Shown here: positions 12,420 to 23,721 of the stretch, one piece after another
How the letters are laid out: each line of letters opens with the position of its first letter
Numbering within the stretch: position 1 is the stretch's first letter
From: Linyphia triangularis
Lineage: Eukaryota > Arthropoda > Arachnida > Araneae > Linyphiidae
Reading direction: 5' to 3'
Assembly: GCA_963978545.1 (NCBI GenBank)
Contig: OZ021732.1
Coordinates: forward strand, 51,069,214 to 51,133,213
DNA: 64,000 nt
Translations under genes and position numbers: made by a program
The notes under the pieces: generated by a model
Database searches by the model: none
The model's input: the letters and a program-made list of their open reading frames with translations, nothing else
What the model was told of the DNA's origin: nothing

Positions 12420-12739
12420 TCGAGCTCATACCTCTGAATAACTATATACCTAACATCTCATCTCTATCTGTTTAACGGAACGGCCGCTCGAGGTCCACAT
12501 ATCGGCAGTTTCTATTTATACTCTCCACTTTCCCAAGGGAATAACGAGAATTTTTTTTGCATCCGTTACAATAACTACGCCCTGTTTGTGTGTTTGTGAT
12601 GGAAAAATATTCGGAAGGCTAATTAACCCACTTGCCGCCATCCAATCAGGAGCTGAAATTTGACAGATATATTCGTTGCCGATCACAATGCATTCTATAA
12701 TCTGTAATTTTTTTCGGGGGGGTGGGAGGTTGAGCTAAT

Positions 12740-13348
12740 CAAGGACGGATCCAGAATTTTATTAAGGAGGGAGTGGGGGCCGTTGAATAGTTTAGGTAAA
12801 TTTTGTTGTTTTTAAGTTATATTACTATTCCATGCAATAACTTAACTAGATTATACAGAATATGTTACAGAGAGGTAAAAAGTCTCAATAACATAACGGC
12901 GACGCTATGATTAGCTACTTGGGAATTTATTACAGTAAATTAGAGTTGTCTTTAAATATAATTTGCATCATTGTAGTGCTTCGTCAAGTCGTCCTTGGTT
13001 TTTTCATACCAGTTTTTGGGATGGGCTCTCATTATGGATTCGTTTAATCTTGATTGATTTCATCCAAAGCCTGAGAGCAACGCACGTTAAAACGTGAGTT
13101 GTAAAAACAAAATATAGAACCTTTTGGCTATATTTTTAATTCCAATCTTTCCCTTGTTCATAAACTTATATATATAAATTAAGTAATTAAATATTTGTGT
13201 TACTTTTACATGCCAGCTTTAGATTTTTGTTCATTTTAGTCACGAATAAAAACACATAAAATATTCTTCGTCTTTATTTTTTTTCTTTTTAATCCTGAAC
13301 GACGGAGGGGGTGATCGTCTCTTCCGCACCTCACTGGATCCGCCATTG
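12740..13348. mobile_element. Non-autonomous hAT (MITE-like), complete with target duplication
   Basis: The left end CAAGGACGGATCCAG and the reverse complement of the right end, CAATGGCGGATCCAG, are near-identical 15-bp inverted repeats beginning with CA. Flanking 8-bp direct repeats are GAGCTAAT (12732-12739) and GAGCTAGT (13349-13356), one mismatch apart. An 8-bp duplication plus CA-starting ends is the hAT signature. The 609-bp body has no open frame, so the element depended on an outside transposase. Confidence 0.75.
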
Positions 13349-13359
13349 GAGCTAGTCAA

Positions 13360-16300
13360 TGGCACAAAATGGAGTTTTCTCCCTAGTGGTCAAACAATAT
13401 GGAAACTCGATCTGAATTCTAAGTTAAATAAATTGCAATTTCACTCAAAAGTTGGCAATACATACTAAAATATTTGTTTTAATGGAAGAGTATTTTCTTT
13501 CTTATTTTACATGAATATGACTTTAAATCCGGAACTGTTTCGGTATATACGGGTACATTACATACACCCAAGTATATATCGTTAAATTGATAAATATTTA
13601 GCCTCCCCATACAACTTTACGATAAAAAGCAACAATCAAACTCTAGATAAAAATTGAGTTTAACGCTATCCTATAAGAATGCCTATACAATCTACCAACA
13701 ATTCTATAAAGCCGATTATCGTCTATTTGACTTTTGATAAAAAAAATAAAATATGGTAAAAGTCTAAGAACCTTTAAGTTAACTCTGCAGAATAAATGTG
13801 TTGCTTGTTTCAAAGATAAGTAGGTCTGGAATAAAATAATTAGATTCGTTTCACTAAGTGTAAAATAAATCAATTAATCGTAATCAAGCACTTGCACTTC
13901 CTAGATCAGATTCTTTTCCGAGTCGGTGAAACTTGATATAAGGAGTTCTTCAGTGCTATTAATAAGTTTACGACTTCCGTCTTGAGTATTGTTACTTAAA
14001 ACTTAAAAGAGATATTAATGGAAACTAACATATGCAGTACAGGTACAGAAAGCGGGGAACAAAAAGTGGTTATTTTATGGGTTAAAATTTTAATTTCTAT
14101 TCAAAATTTAAACAAATGAATATTTACGTCTTTCTCAGAAAAATTCTGTAAAATTAGAAATATAAAAGACAAAGCATGATATTCATATCTTTTAGATCGT
14201 AAATAGATAACAAAATGGGAAATAATAATGTTATAAGGAAACTAAAGTACATACTTATATGGAAATATGGAATAGACATAGCTTTTTTTTTTTACCTAAT
14301 TTCCTTGAATCGAAAAGTAATTCAAATCGCGCTATTATTTATCGCATCCTTTTTCCGAACATTCTTTAAACTTTCTACAGTAAAGAAACTTTTTAAATGT
14401 TTTTAAATATTTAGACCAATTACATTGAGATTTTGTAGATACCTGATTTTAGAATACATACTACTAATTTTTCTAGCTGCATTTCTTATGATGTTTTTTC
14501 TAACTTGATAGGATTTGTTGTGAAACTTGAAAAAAGAAATTCATACTTATAATGATTTCATTTTAAACTCAAGTTCTTCTTCTTAAACTCAAGTTTAAAA
14601 TGAAGGGGACAAAGTGAATACACATTCACCAATGAAAAATCTATTGGACATTAATTGAAGACATGATAAATTTGTATTTTTTAGTTGTACGTAAGAATTT
14701 TTTTCTTTTTTAAAAAAAATTTCATATTTAATTCTCAAAACACACTTTTTGGAGGGAAAGACCCCCCCCCCCCCTTCCTCCAATACCGCTTCTTAAAGTC
14801 TCCAGTAACGGTAGTTAATACTTAGCCTGCTTCTCAATATTCAGTATGTCCTTAAATTCTACCTAGTAAATAAAAGGGATGATAATATACGACCAAGCAC
14901 ACAATTTTGTAAAGAAAACCAGTACCACAATTCGATTATTTACTCAGAAAAATAGAGGCAACGCAGCTACTCAAGAAGCGATGTTAAATTACGTGTTATA
15001 TTCAATAGCGGATTAGGCGTTATGAACTCATGGCTGATTTCTTTTGGAGCAACCTTAAAACACAGACACACCTGCTGTTTCGAACACGATAAATGCTACT
15101 ATTTTCGAGAGAGCAGTCCTTCATTTGGCAGGGATAATTATACAACCATCTCCATCTCAGGATGACGATTTGAGGGGCTATTTTGACATCCAGAAATGAA
15201 TAATTAATTGTTAATCCTTGTTTCTTTATTAGCAACAAACCTATGATGTTACTGTACTATGTGAATAAATAAATTGGTGATTGCGACCTTGGTTTTCTAT
15301 ATTAAGTTACTTTTTCTCCTTGTCTCGGTGTGTTTTCTGCCCTTATATTATTCATTGGTAGTCACCTCTTTTGTTTTGCTGGCTGTAGTTTTAAAAATGT
15401 ATTTAAAGTGTACACAAATTTAAGAGGAATAAATTTAATTACAACCGAAAATTGTTCAATGGAATTTACATCACTATTACAGAACAGGTTAACCTGATGG
15501 AAATGACGAAACAAAATATTTTGCCACGATGAAAAATAAGTTTTAATAAATACATAAATTATATACACTAACTTTGGTAGGCAGACGTCCATTGAAACAA
15601 AATCCTTAACGTTTTATAAATTAACAAAGAACAACACAAAATAATAATGTTCTTATTTTAAAGTAAAACACATAACTTCACAAATCAGTCTTATGTTTGA
15701 GTCTTTGTCTTATATTTAAAAATAAAATATTAATACACTTAAATTAATTTGTTACGTTTTTGTAAGAAAAAACTTCGATGGTATAAATACGTTTTGTTAT
15801 TTTAAATTTAACTTTTCAAAACCATTTCTTCCTCTCCAATTTAAAATTTATTATCGATAATTTATTAATTTAACAGTTGTGTTGCTGTTTTTTAAGTAGT
15901 TGCGTTATTTTATTTTAACCTGTTCTCTCTGAAAGAGTTACTGAAATTAAATATATCTATTACTTCTTGTAAAAAATTAAGGGAATATGATATTGTTAAT
16001 ATTAACTTTTTTAGATAGTTCTCTAATCATAACAGTAACAATAAGATAATGCCACCTACTACCACATCTATTCTGAAATCTTTTCTTCTCAAGGAAGTGA
16101 AATTACTTAGCCATATTTTGAATAATTTTCAGTGTATAATTTTGGTTTGGTCAAATTGATCACTATTTTGTGACAGTTTATTAAGATAATGCACAGGTTT
16201 GTGTCTAAATCTCATGTAACATTGATAAAAAAAATATTGACACTCAATGTTGGATGGTTCTCTGCGATTATCCCCCCCCCCCCCCCTCTCCTCTAACTTA

Positions 16301-16620
16301 ATTGTTATTTAAAAAAAATTATGCGTATTAAAATGCGAAGTGACCTAAATGTAGCATAAATTATATAAAAAAAAATTTAATTGGTGAACCATTTACAGTA
16401 AGACAATACGGCTTCCACACATATGCACAGTTTTTTATTCGTCTTTTCCAGTCGTGTTGATGGGATTTTTACACACAAAGAAAAAAACTGAAAGACTCTT
16501 TTTCAACAGAGGTCTATTTACAAGAGAATCTTACTGATTAGTGCCAACAGCCTACTTAAATGATTCTGGGCAGATTCCTAATGATATCTACATAACCATC
16601 TGTCTACTTAAACCCTACTA
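13360..16620. other. AT-rich non-coding DNA downstream of the lectin gene
   Basis: Nothing recognised. A 13-C run near 14762 and a longer C run near 16271 are simple sequence. Short frames (13643-13873, 15020-15238, 15362-15592, all minus) show no motif. Confidence 0.4.
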
Positions 16621-16627
16621 ATTTTCT

Positions 16628-16633
16628 TTTATT
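16628..16633 (-). terminator. Candidate polyadenylation signal of the lectin gene
   Basis: AATAAA on the minus strand, about 175 bases downstream of the lectin stop codon at 16809. Confidence 0.5.
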
Positions 16634-16808
16634 AGATAAACAAAAACAAAAAAATTATCCTCATAGTTTTTTGTTAAAAACATATCTTCCTGTTCTCAAT
16701 TGTTCGCAAATCGACTATTGTAAAAATTTTCTGCCACTTTTGTATCAGCCTATGCTACTTCCAACACTGTATAGTCTACAACCAAATATTATTCCCAGTC
16801 CATCACCA

Positions 16809-17345
16809 TCAGGGAGTAAAACTCTTCGGTCTTATTAGCATCTCAGCTCCTTTGAGAGCAGCGTTACCTTTCCAGTCGTACCACAAGATCCCTTGCCAGT
16901 TCTCTCTCTTCTCGTCCAACTTGAAGTACTCTCCAGTCAAGAAACCGAAATAGCAACCGTTGAACCACCAGCCACCTTTGTAGGTGGCGGCACAGTTCTG
17001 TTCGAAATTGTCATTCTTTCGATCGAACGTGCTGAAGGGATGATTGTTGTGGTAGCTCAAGCTGTTGGCCGCTGTGTTCGGGGTCTTTGGAGCTCCGAGG
17101 TGCAGACGATAGAAGGAGCTGTCGTTGCCTACTGAAAAAGTCGAGTAGTCGAGGTTGATTTGGTCGCCGTCGAAAGCGGACATGTGGATCCGTAGCATAT
17201 TTGGTTCCTCAGTGGTCATGTAGTTCATGACGTCGTTGCCCAGCCAGAACTCACCCTCCGTGTCGCCGAATCCGTTCTTGTAGCTTAGCCAGTTTCGGTT
17301 GAAGCTGGTCATTTTATCGCCGTAGTCTCCTCTGCGCATGAGTAC
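16809..17345 (-). CDS. Fibrinogen-related (techylectin-like) lectin, exon 2: most of the fibrinogen domain
   Basis: This 178-codon exon plus stop carries most of the fibrinogen C-terminal domain. Landmarks are RRGDYGD, GFGDTEGEFWLGND, the GGWWFNGC block and a C-terminal Ile-Arg-Pro-containing end. Its acceptor (TTTTTAG|GTACTC, 17346/17345) joins in phase 0 to the donor at 23722/23721, completing the GGGWT-V junction usual in this domain. In the calcium loop (FSTFDRKNDNF) the first Asp is present, but the position of the second ligand, Asp in the ficolin/tachylectin D-x-D-N-D pattern, is Lys. The two late cysteines (EQNC and FNGC) are kept. Domain identity is certain. Ligand and calcium dependence are not known. 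Confidence 0.93.
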   Translation of the reverse strand, partial: VLMRRGDYGDKMTSFNRNWLSYKNGFGDTEGEFWLGNDVMNYMTTEEPNMLRIHMSAFDGDQINLDYSTFSVGNDSSFYRLHLGAPKTPNTAANSLSYHNNHPFSTFDRKNDNFEQNCAATYKGGWWFNGCYFGFLTGEYFKLDEKRENWQGILWYDWKGNAALKGAEMLIRPKSFTP

Positions 17346-18610
17346 CTAAAAAGTCGGAAGAAAAAACATTTTTAGGATATGCCGAAAATACGATATGGCA
17401 TTAAAAAACACTGTAATATTGACAGATGTTTTATTGCAAAACAATTTCCAAAAATCCTTGTGTATGAACAACGAAAAGAGCTGAACAATTCTGTGTACAA
17501 CCTGGATACAGTGTCATACAGAAAGAGACACGAAAGGAATTAATAATAACAGCTAAAATCTTTTGTCCAACATAATTAACTGAAATTTGAAAGACAGTTG
17601 TCAATTTTTCATTGATTTACTAAATGCATCGACTGGGAGAAGGAGCGAGAGGAATCCGCTAACCGTACATTATGGTAGGCACCCGGGCGGTCTTTCTCTT
17701 ATACTCGTAAATTTCACTGTACTGTAAGATATCAGTAAATAATAAAATGCGAATTAGATCGTGTCACTACTATTATTATTACTTTTCATTAAAAACACTA
17801 TTTGAAATAATATTTATTTTAATCACATTTTTTTTACCGCCTTCGTACTTTACTAGTTAGGATAAAAATGTTTTTGAGGAGATGGAATATAAAAGTATAA
17901 ATTGAGTGCTCAGGGTATAAAATTAAATGAGTAATATTTGTTTCGATAAAAATTGTAAAATACTCAGTCTTTTCAAGAATGATATGGAATGTTAAAAACG
18001 TCCGACATCCTAGCTGCGTACCTATTTGTCTGAAATGTAAAGACGAGCCAATGATTTAACGATTAGCTTGATTTTGCACGAGTTTCTAGCAGTTTTTTTT
18101 TTTTTTTTTTTTTTTTTTAATTCAGAAGACAAATTTATTTTATGATAGATTTTTTTTAGGTACAACAATTTATAATAGTAACATTTTGTAGGAATTTAAG
18201 TCCTTTTCTTATATATTTTATTTAATTGCAGTTTATCCATTTACTGTAATCGGAAGTGGAGCTAGACCCAAAGGTTGTTCGTTCATAGCAATCGAAGATC
18301 CAAATGTAAATACTGTTTAAATTTTGTAAAAGCATTAGTAACACAAGTAAAAACTTCTAAATTCAATTAAAAATATTTATTCCCAGAAATATCAAAAATG
18401 AAAAAATTTTACTGTATAAACCAAAAATATGATAACAGTCATGCTCTATATTTTAAATTGCTGGATATGCCACATCTATTTCCGATACCGTATAAATTTC
18501 TATTATACCATATCAATTTCCATCGTACCACAATCCAATTATACGCAATAATCAAACATAGAATTAGCCACCATTAAAAAATATTAACATAAATTATTAC
18601 CACCATTTAA

Positions 18611-19222
18611 ACTAGGGGTGTGGAACATCGCATAACTTTCGATTACACTATATAATATGGTCATTGCAGTAAAAATTTACATGATGTTACTTACCATTTT
18701 CTTCGTTATAGTTTTATTCGGTGGTTTTATTCGATATACATTGTATTGTCCTTGCTTGTGCGTGAAACGATGCTCAAGGGCAGAGTGCTCTGTGTTAAAG
18801 GTACTCGTTTTTCAATTTTGGACGCTTTTATTGAATTTTTAAAAGAATTTCGGAGGTGGGAATTTTATCACAGCGATTTTGAACAAAATCGCTAGAGCCG
18901 TTTTTTAGCAATTACTGAAAAACATGATTTTTCAATGGCAGCTTCCTTACGCGCATGCGCGATTTTGACGAAAGCCTTAATGGTAGGTCCTTGGGCCATC
19001 ACCAACCCGCACACCAAATTTGAACATATTAGGTCAATTTTTTCTGGGATTATGCTGATCATGTACACACAGACACAAATACAGACATTTTTTCTAGATC
19101 ACTTTTTTTAAATCAGGATGTTCCAAAAAGTGGAGAGATGTATACAAAATTGAATTTTTTTTAAAACTGAATACTATACTTTTATTACCCTATGTATACA
19201 TATGGGTAATTGAAACTAAAAA
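18611..19222 (+). repeat. Dispersed ~0.6-0.75-kb repeat family, copy 1
   Basis: Starts ACTAGGGGTGTGGAACATCG and ends with the near-palindrome TTACCCTATGTATACATATG, then GGTAATTGAAA. Interior blocks shared with the other copies are TTTTTAGCAATTACTGAAAA, GCGCATGCGCGATTTTGACG, CACCAAATTTGAACATATTA and CTAGATCACTTTTTT. No coding capacity. Probably a non-autonomous DNA element of unassigned superfamily. Confidence 0.7.
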
Positions 19223-19325
19223 ATAGTAAGTTTAGAACTAAATGTATTCATGTTTTAATTTTACTGATCCTTATTATTTGCTCAACTTCTTTAAAATATG
19301 TGTACTTTTCATGATTATTCATGCA

Positions 19326-20076
19326 CAGTCTTTCAGAAAGGAACCACTGATTTTGAATTGGCATAACTGTGAGAAGCAGAGGATATACAAGTATGAAATT
19401 TTAAATACACCGGTTTACAAAATTATTTGCAAACTGGTGTATTTTACTACAATTTGTTACAAATATGGCAAAAAATTGTAGTAAAATCTTAATAAAAGGA
19501 ATGAGTTTAACATTTCTCCCTACGAAAATGGGTTCTATAATCCCTTTACTGGATAGTGCAGCCCAAATGGTAATTTTACAGAATGCAGAGTTTCGCAAGA
19601 TACACAAACAGGTTTCAGTTCCCCATCCGCACCAGTTTTATTTATTGATAAATCTGTCCAAATGAAAATGGGCCTCATCGATAAACCATATGCAACCCAT
19701 CAATCAATTTTAGAAACGGTATATTTAATATTCCATACCAGTCTAACCAGTATAAAACTTTCTATCTCTCACTGCTTCGCAGTTAAAGTAATTTCAAAGT
19801 TGAAGGGCTACAGCAAAATACGATCAGAGTCAATTTTTCTCAATTCTCCAGAAAAGCTGATTTTAAGTTTCAAGTCTCAGGGCTTGTATCAGGGTAAAAG
19901 TAAATGGTCGCTCAAAATCTCACGTACCGTGATGTTTATTTGCCAAAGGACCCCGCGTGGTTAAACTAACCGCTATAACCTTTTACTGTCGGGAAAACCT
20001 CGATTTCGAAAAAATTGGACTCGGATCGTTCTTCGCCGTGGCCCTTCAGTTAGGCAGTCCATTCTGAAAGACCCTG
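19326..20076. mobile_element. Possible inverted-repeat DNA element inside the intron
   Basis: CAGTCTTTCAGAAAGGA at the left and, on the opposite strand at the right, CAGGGTCTTTCAGAATGGA form an imperfect inverted pair about 750 bp apart. ATGCA lies beside the left end and again just beyond the right end. Two plus-strand frames inside (19465-19665 and 19662-19964) have no known motif. Superfamily not assigned. Confidence 0.35.
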
Positions 20077-20555
20077 TATATGCACCATATCAATCTACTC
20101 TGGCGCTGGCTCCCAGAAAAACTTATGTTGTAACTGATGAAATGTAGAGAAATTTTAAGTTAAAAAAACTTATTGATTAGTGATATAACTTACAACAGTG
20201 GTCTTCTTCGTAAACTTTGGCTAAGAGATGATACTAGATTTACTACAGCTACATTGCTACATTTACTACATCGCTTGACATGCAATCCGGTTTAACGTGA
20301 AGTAAAAGCAGTTATCCGTACTTAAAATTTAACATTAATTTATTCGTTAAACATGAAATTCGGTTAACGCGAACATTTTCTGCGGCCCCATCGATTTCGC
20401 GTTAACGGGGTTTAACTGTATTTCAATAAGATTTAATTTATTTGATGCTAACTGGGAGAAATGCTAACGTACTAAATGTGTCCTATGTTTGCTTATGTCC
20501 ATTTCTTAAATGTATTTAAGTAAAGAAACATTTCCCAAGGATAATTTGAAAAATA

Positions 20556-20787
20556 ACTAGGGGTGTGGAACATCGCACAACTTTCAATTACATTATTTTG
20601 TTGATGTAGATTTGTGTAATTTATCATTTTTATATTTTCATCAGTCGCTGAGAAAAAATTGCCAGTTTGGCGATATTTTTTGTGATAATTCTTAAATGGT
20701 TCTTTTATAAAAAAAAAAAAAAAATGGGTATTTTGGCGATATGCTTATCGATAATTATTATATTATCTTTTCTTGTAAGTAAAACTA

Positions 20788-20821
<34 letters not shown>

Positions 20822-21318
20822 AAAAAAAACGACCGTTGATGAGGTTATGCTCAAGGAAAGAGAACTCTGTATTAAAGGCATTCGTTTTTCAACTTTTTAC
20901 GCCATTAAAGCATTTTTACGGGAATTTCGGTGGTGGGGATATTTTGAACACCTTAAGAGGCATTACCACAGCGAATTTGAACAAAATCATTAGAGCCATT
21001 TTTTAGCAATTAGTGAAAAACATGATTTTTTCAATGGCAGCTACCTTACGCGCATGTGCGATTTTGACAAAAACCTTAACGGTAGGTCATATGGCTACCA
21101 CCAACTCTCACACCAAATTTGAATATCGTAGGTCAATTTGTTCGGGTGTTATGCTGACCACATACATACACACAGACAGACATTTTTTCTAGATCACTTT
21201 TTTGAAATCATAATGGTCCAAAACGTGGTGAAATTCAAAAAAATCAAGAAATTTATTTTGACCGAATGCTATACTTTCATTTCCCTATGTATACATTTGG
21301 GAAATTGAAAGTAAAAAA
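20556..21318 (+). repeat. Dispersed repeat family, copy 2 (longest)
   Basis: It has the same start (CTAGGGGTGTGGAACATCGC) and the same ending (CCCTATGTATACATTTGGGA, then AATTGAAAG) as copy 1. It includes an A-run near 20710 and a (TA) run at ~20792-20818. Near the two ends, ACTTTCAATTAC and GTAATTGAAAGT-like sequences are inverted relative to each other. Confidence 0.75.
20792..20818. repeat. (TA)n microsatellite
   Basis: Perfect TA dinucleotide run inside dispersed-repeat copy 2. Confidence 0.95.
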
Positions 21319-21723
21319 CTAACAAAAATCCGTCTCATATTTTTAGCCTTAAAGATGCAGTACTTTGGAAAAAAAATTTGCAATCATTACAATTGTAATC
21401 ATTACAGTTCGTTCTGTACTTAGTGTATGTAATTTATATGAGATGAAATAATTAACCATCACTTTAAAATATTTAATTAATTTAAATATATTCAAAATTC
21501 AATATGAAATTCTTGACGCAAAAAAAGCATAATTGTCCGTAAAAACTGTTGCATAAGCAAATATTTTTCATTTGTCATCATTTTGAAATTCATTGATTTC
21601 GAAGCTCGCAATTTATTGATGAGAATCTTTCATGACATTTCCAGAAAACATGCCCTGTCATCGTCCTATTATTACTACTATCTCTGGTATGATGGATATC
21701 AGTCGGAGAACCATTTCAATAAA

Positions 21724-22285
21724 AACTAGGGGTGTGAAACATTGCACAACTTTTAATGACACTATAATACTGACGTGGATTTGTGTCATTTACCGCTTTT
21801 ATATTTTCATCATTCATTTAGAAGAAATGGCTGGTTTGGCAATATTTTTTGCGATAATTCTAGTATTAATAAAAAAAAAAAAAAAAAAAAAAGCCTCCTC
21901 CAAAATGGTGATTTTGGCGATATACTTTTTGATAATCCATATATTATACTTTATTAATAAGTGAAACTGAGGGTAGAAGAAAAAACGATCGTTGAGGAAG
22001 TATGCTCAAGAAAAGAGAACGCTGAGTTGAAAGCATTCGTTTTTCAACTTTTTACGCCACTAAAACATTTTTACGGGTATTTCGGGGGTGGGGATCTTTA
22101 GAACACGAAGAGGCATTACCACAGCGATTTTTATCAAAATCGTTAGAGCCGTTTTTTAGCAATCATTGAAAAACATGATTTTTTCCATGGGAGCTACCTT
22201 ATGCGCAATTGCGTTTTTGACGAAAACCTTAATGGTAGGTTTCATGGTCACCACCAACCCTCATACCAAATTTGAACATCGAGGT

Positions 22286-22288
<3 letters not shown>
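21724..22288 (+). repeat. Dispersed repeat family, copy 3 (truncated)
   Basis: Starts CTAGGGGTGTGAAACATTGC and keeps the GCAATCATTGAAAAACATG and CACCAACCCTCATACCAAAT blocks. It is cut off at GAGGTCAA, where a long TA microsatellite replaces the usual ending. Confidence 0.75.

Positions 22289-22362
<74 letters not shown>
22289..22362. repeat. Long (TA)n microsatellite
   Basis: About 37 uninterrupted TA units at the truncated end of repeat copy 3. Confidence 0.95.
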
Positions 22363-22363
<1 letters not shown>

Positions 22364-23721
22364 TTTACAATGTTTCCAAATAATCGTAAAGAGGGAAGTA
22401 ATGTTAAAAGATTTAAGTGTTTGGATTTACGTTATATCAACTATATCAAACCGCCTGAAAGGTGTACTTGCTATCAAAACTCGGACAACGCCGTGCACTA
22501 TGACTAATATGACAATATGTTTGTTTGAAATAGAAACATTGCTTTTTCGTTATAATTTAATTTAAAACCGAAAATATCATGAAAAGCAATTTAGCTAATA
22601 TCGAAAAAGGATTTTTTTTTGTTTTTAAATTTCTATTAAATTTTAAAGTTGTAATCCACAGTAATACGTCAGCAAAATGAAATTTATCAAATCTAATGGA
22701 ATTTTAAACCCAATGGTTTTAATCTAATGGTTTTAAATATCTTAAAAAAAAACAAAAAAAAACCCTAATATTTGTAGCGATTACTATAAAATATTATAGT
22801 TACTAAATTTCTAGTAATTAAGAAATCGTTAAACATATGCTGAACCCTAAATTACATCAAGCCTACAAAACGTTTCGTCAGAAGATCAGCAATAAAGTTA
22901 ATTAAACTACATTTCTTTGTATCATGTGGCACTAAAATGAAAATGCGACGTTTTTTGGATTAAAATATAACTTTTTAATATTACAATCACCCTTGACATT
23001 CCAAAGAGTCTGGTTTTAAGTACATTAAACTCGTGTTCTCTTGTCTAACTTATTCTCTTATTTTTACAAAATTTTATCTGAAACTGATAAAGAGTTACTC
23101 AGACTTGAAGTATTCAGCAGGGCGTTAGACGATAAAGAAGTATAATTCGTCTTCTAATACGTAATCTGTTTAAAGAACTTATCACTCAAAAGAATTGTAA
23201 AGAATTTTGATTAAAAAAAAATTAAGACATAGCAACAGCATGAAGGAACGATAACCTACTGATAAATAGGAGAAAATAATTTCAAATTTGAAAGATCTCG
23301 CGTGCAGTTTAGCTACAGTTGACTTTCATCTTGAAATGTGAGACTTCAGTTTTTGGAAGTAAACAACATATAGATTTTTTTTTCTCCGGAATTCATTGTT
23401 TCTTTTTTTTAAAATTGTTTAATGAAAGTTCAAATACATCTTGCTTCTTAACTTAATTAGTGGCTCGTTTTTTTAAATTTTAATCGTGAGTGCCCGGTTA
23501 CTGTAAAATGGTGGAACACTATAGGTAATAACATTATATCTTCCTTAATGAATCCTTGAATTTTTGGTGCATGGATTCGAAATAGTTAAGAAATTGGTAA
23601 TGGCTTCACGTATGCCTAAAACTATAAACACTGTCACCAAAACTAAATATATTTTAAAAGATTTTTTGAATGGAAATGCTATGACTAAATAAATAAAAGA
23701 GAAAATAGTAATTCGACTTAC

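Larger units (their letters stand above)
17346..23721 (-). other. 6.4-kb intron of the lectin gene, filled with repeats
   Basis: The intron has a GTAAGT donor (23721) and a TTTTTAG acceptor (17346). It contains a T-tract of about 27 near 18091, three plus-strand copies of the dispersed ~700-bp repeat, a possible inverted-repeat DNA element (19326-20076) and two TA microsatellites. I see no further exon. The fibrinogen domain reads through the junction without a gap. Confidence 0.85.

Noticed and set aside
19242..19964. Host coding exons inside the lectin intron
   Set aside because: Several overlapping short frames on both strands, none with a motif. They lie within a likely inverted-repeat element.
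22166..22507. 113-residue frame containing a Tyr-Ile repeat
   Set aside because: The repeat is the translation of a TA microsatellite joined to a non-coding dispersed repeat.
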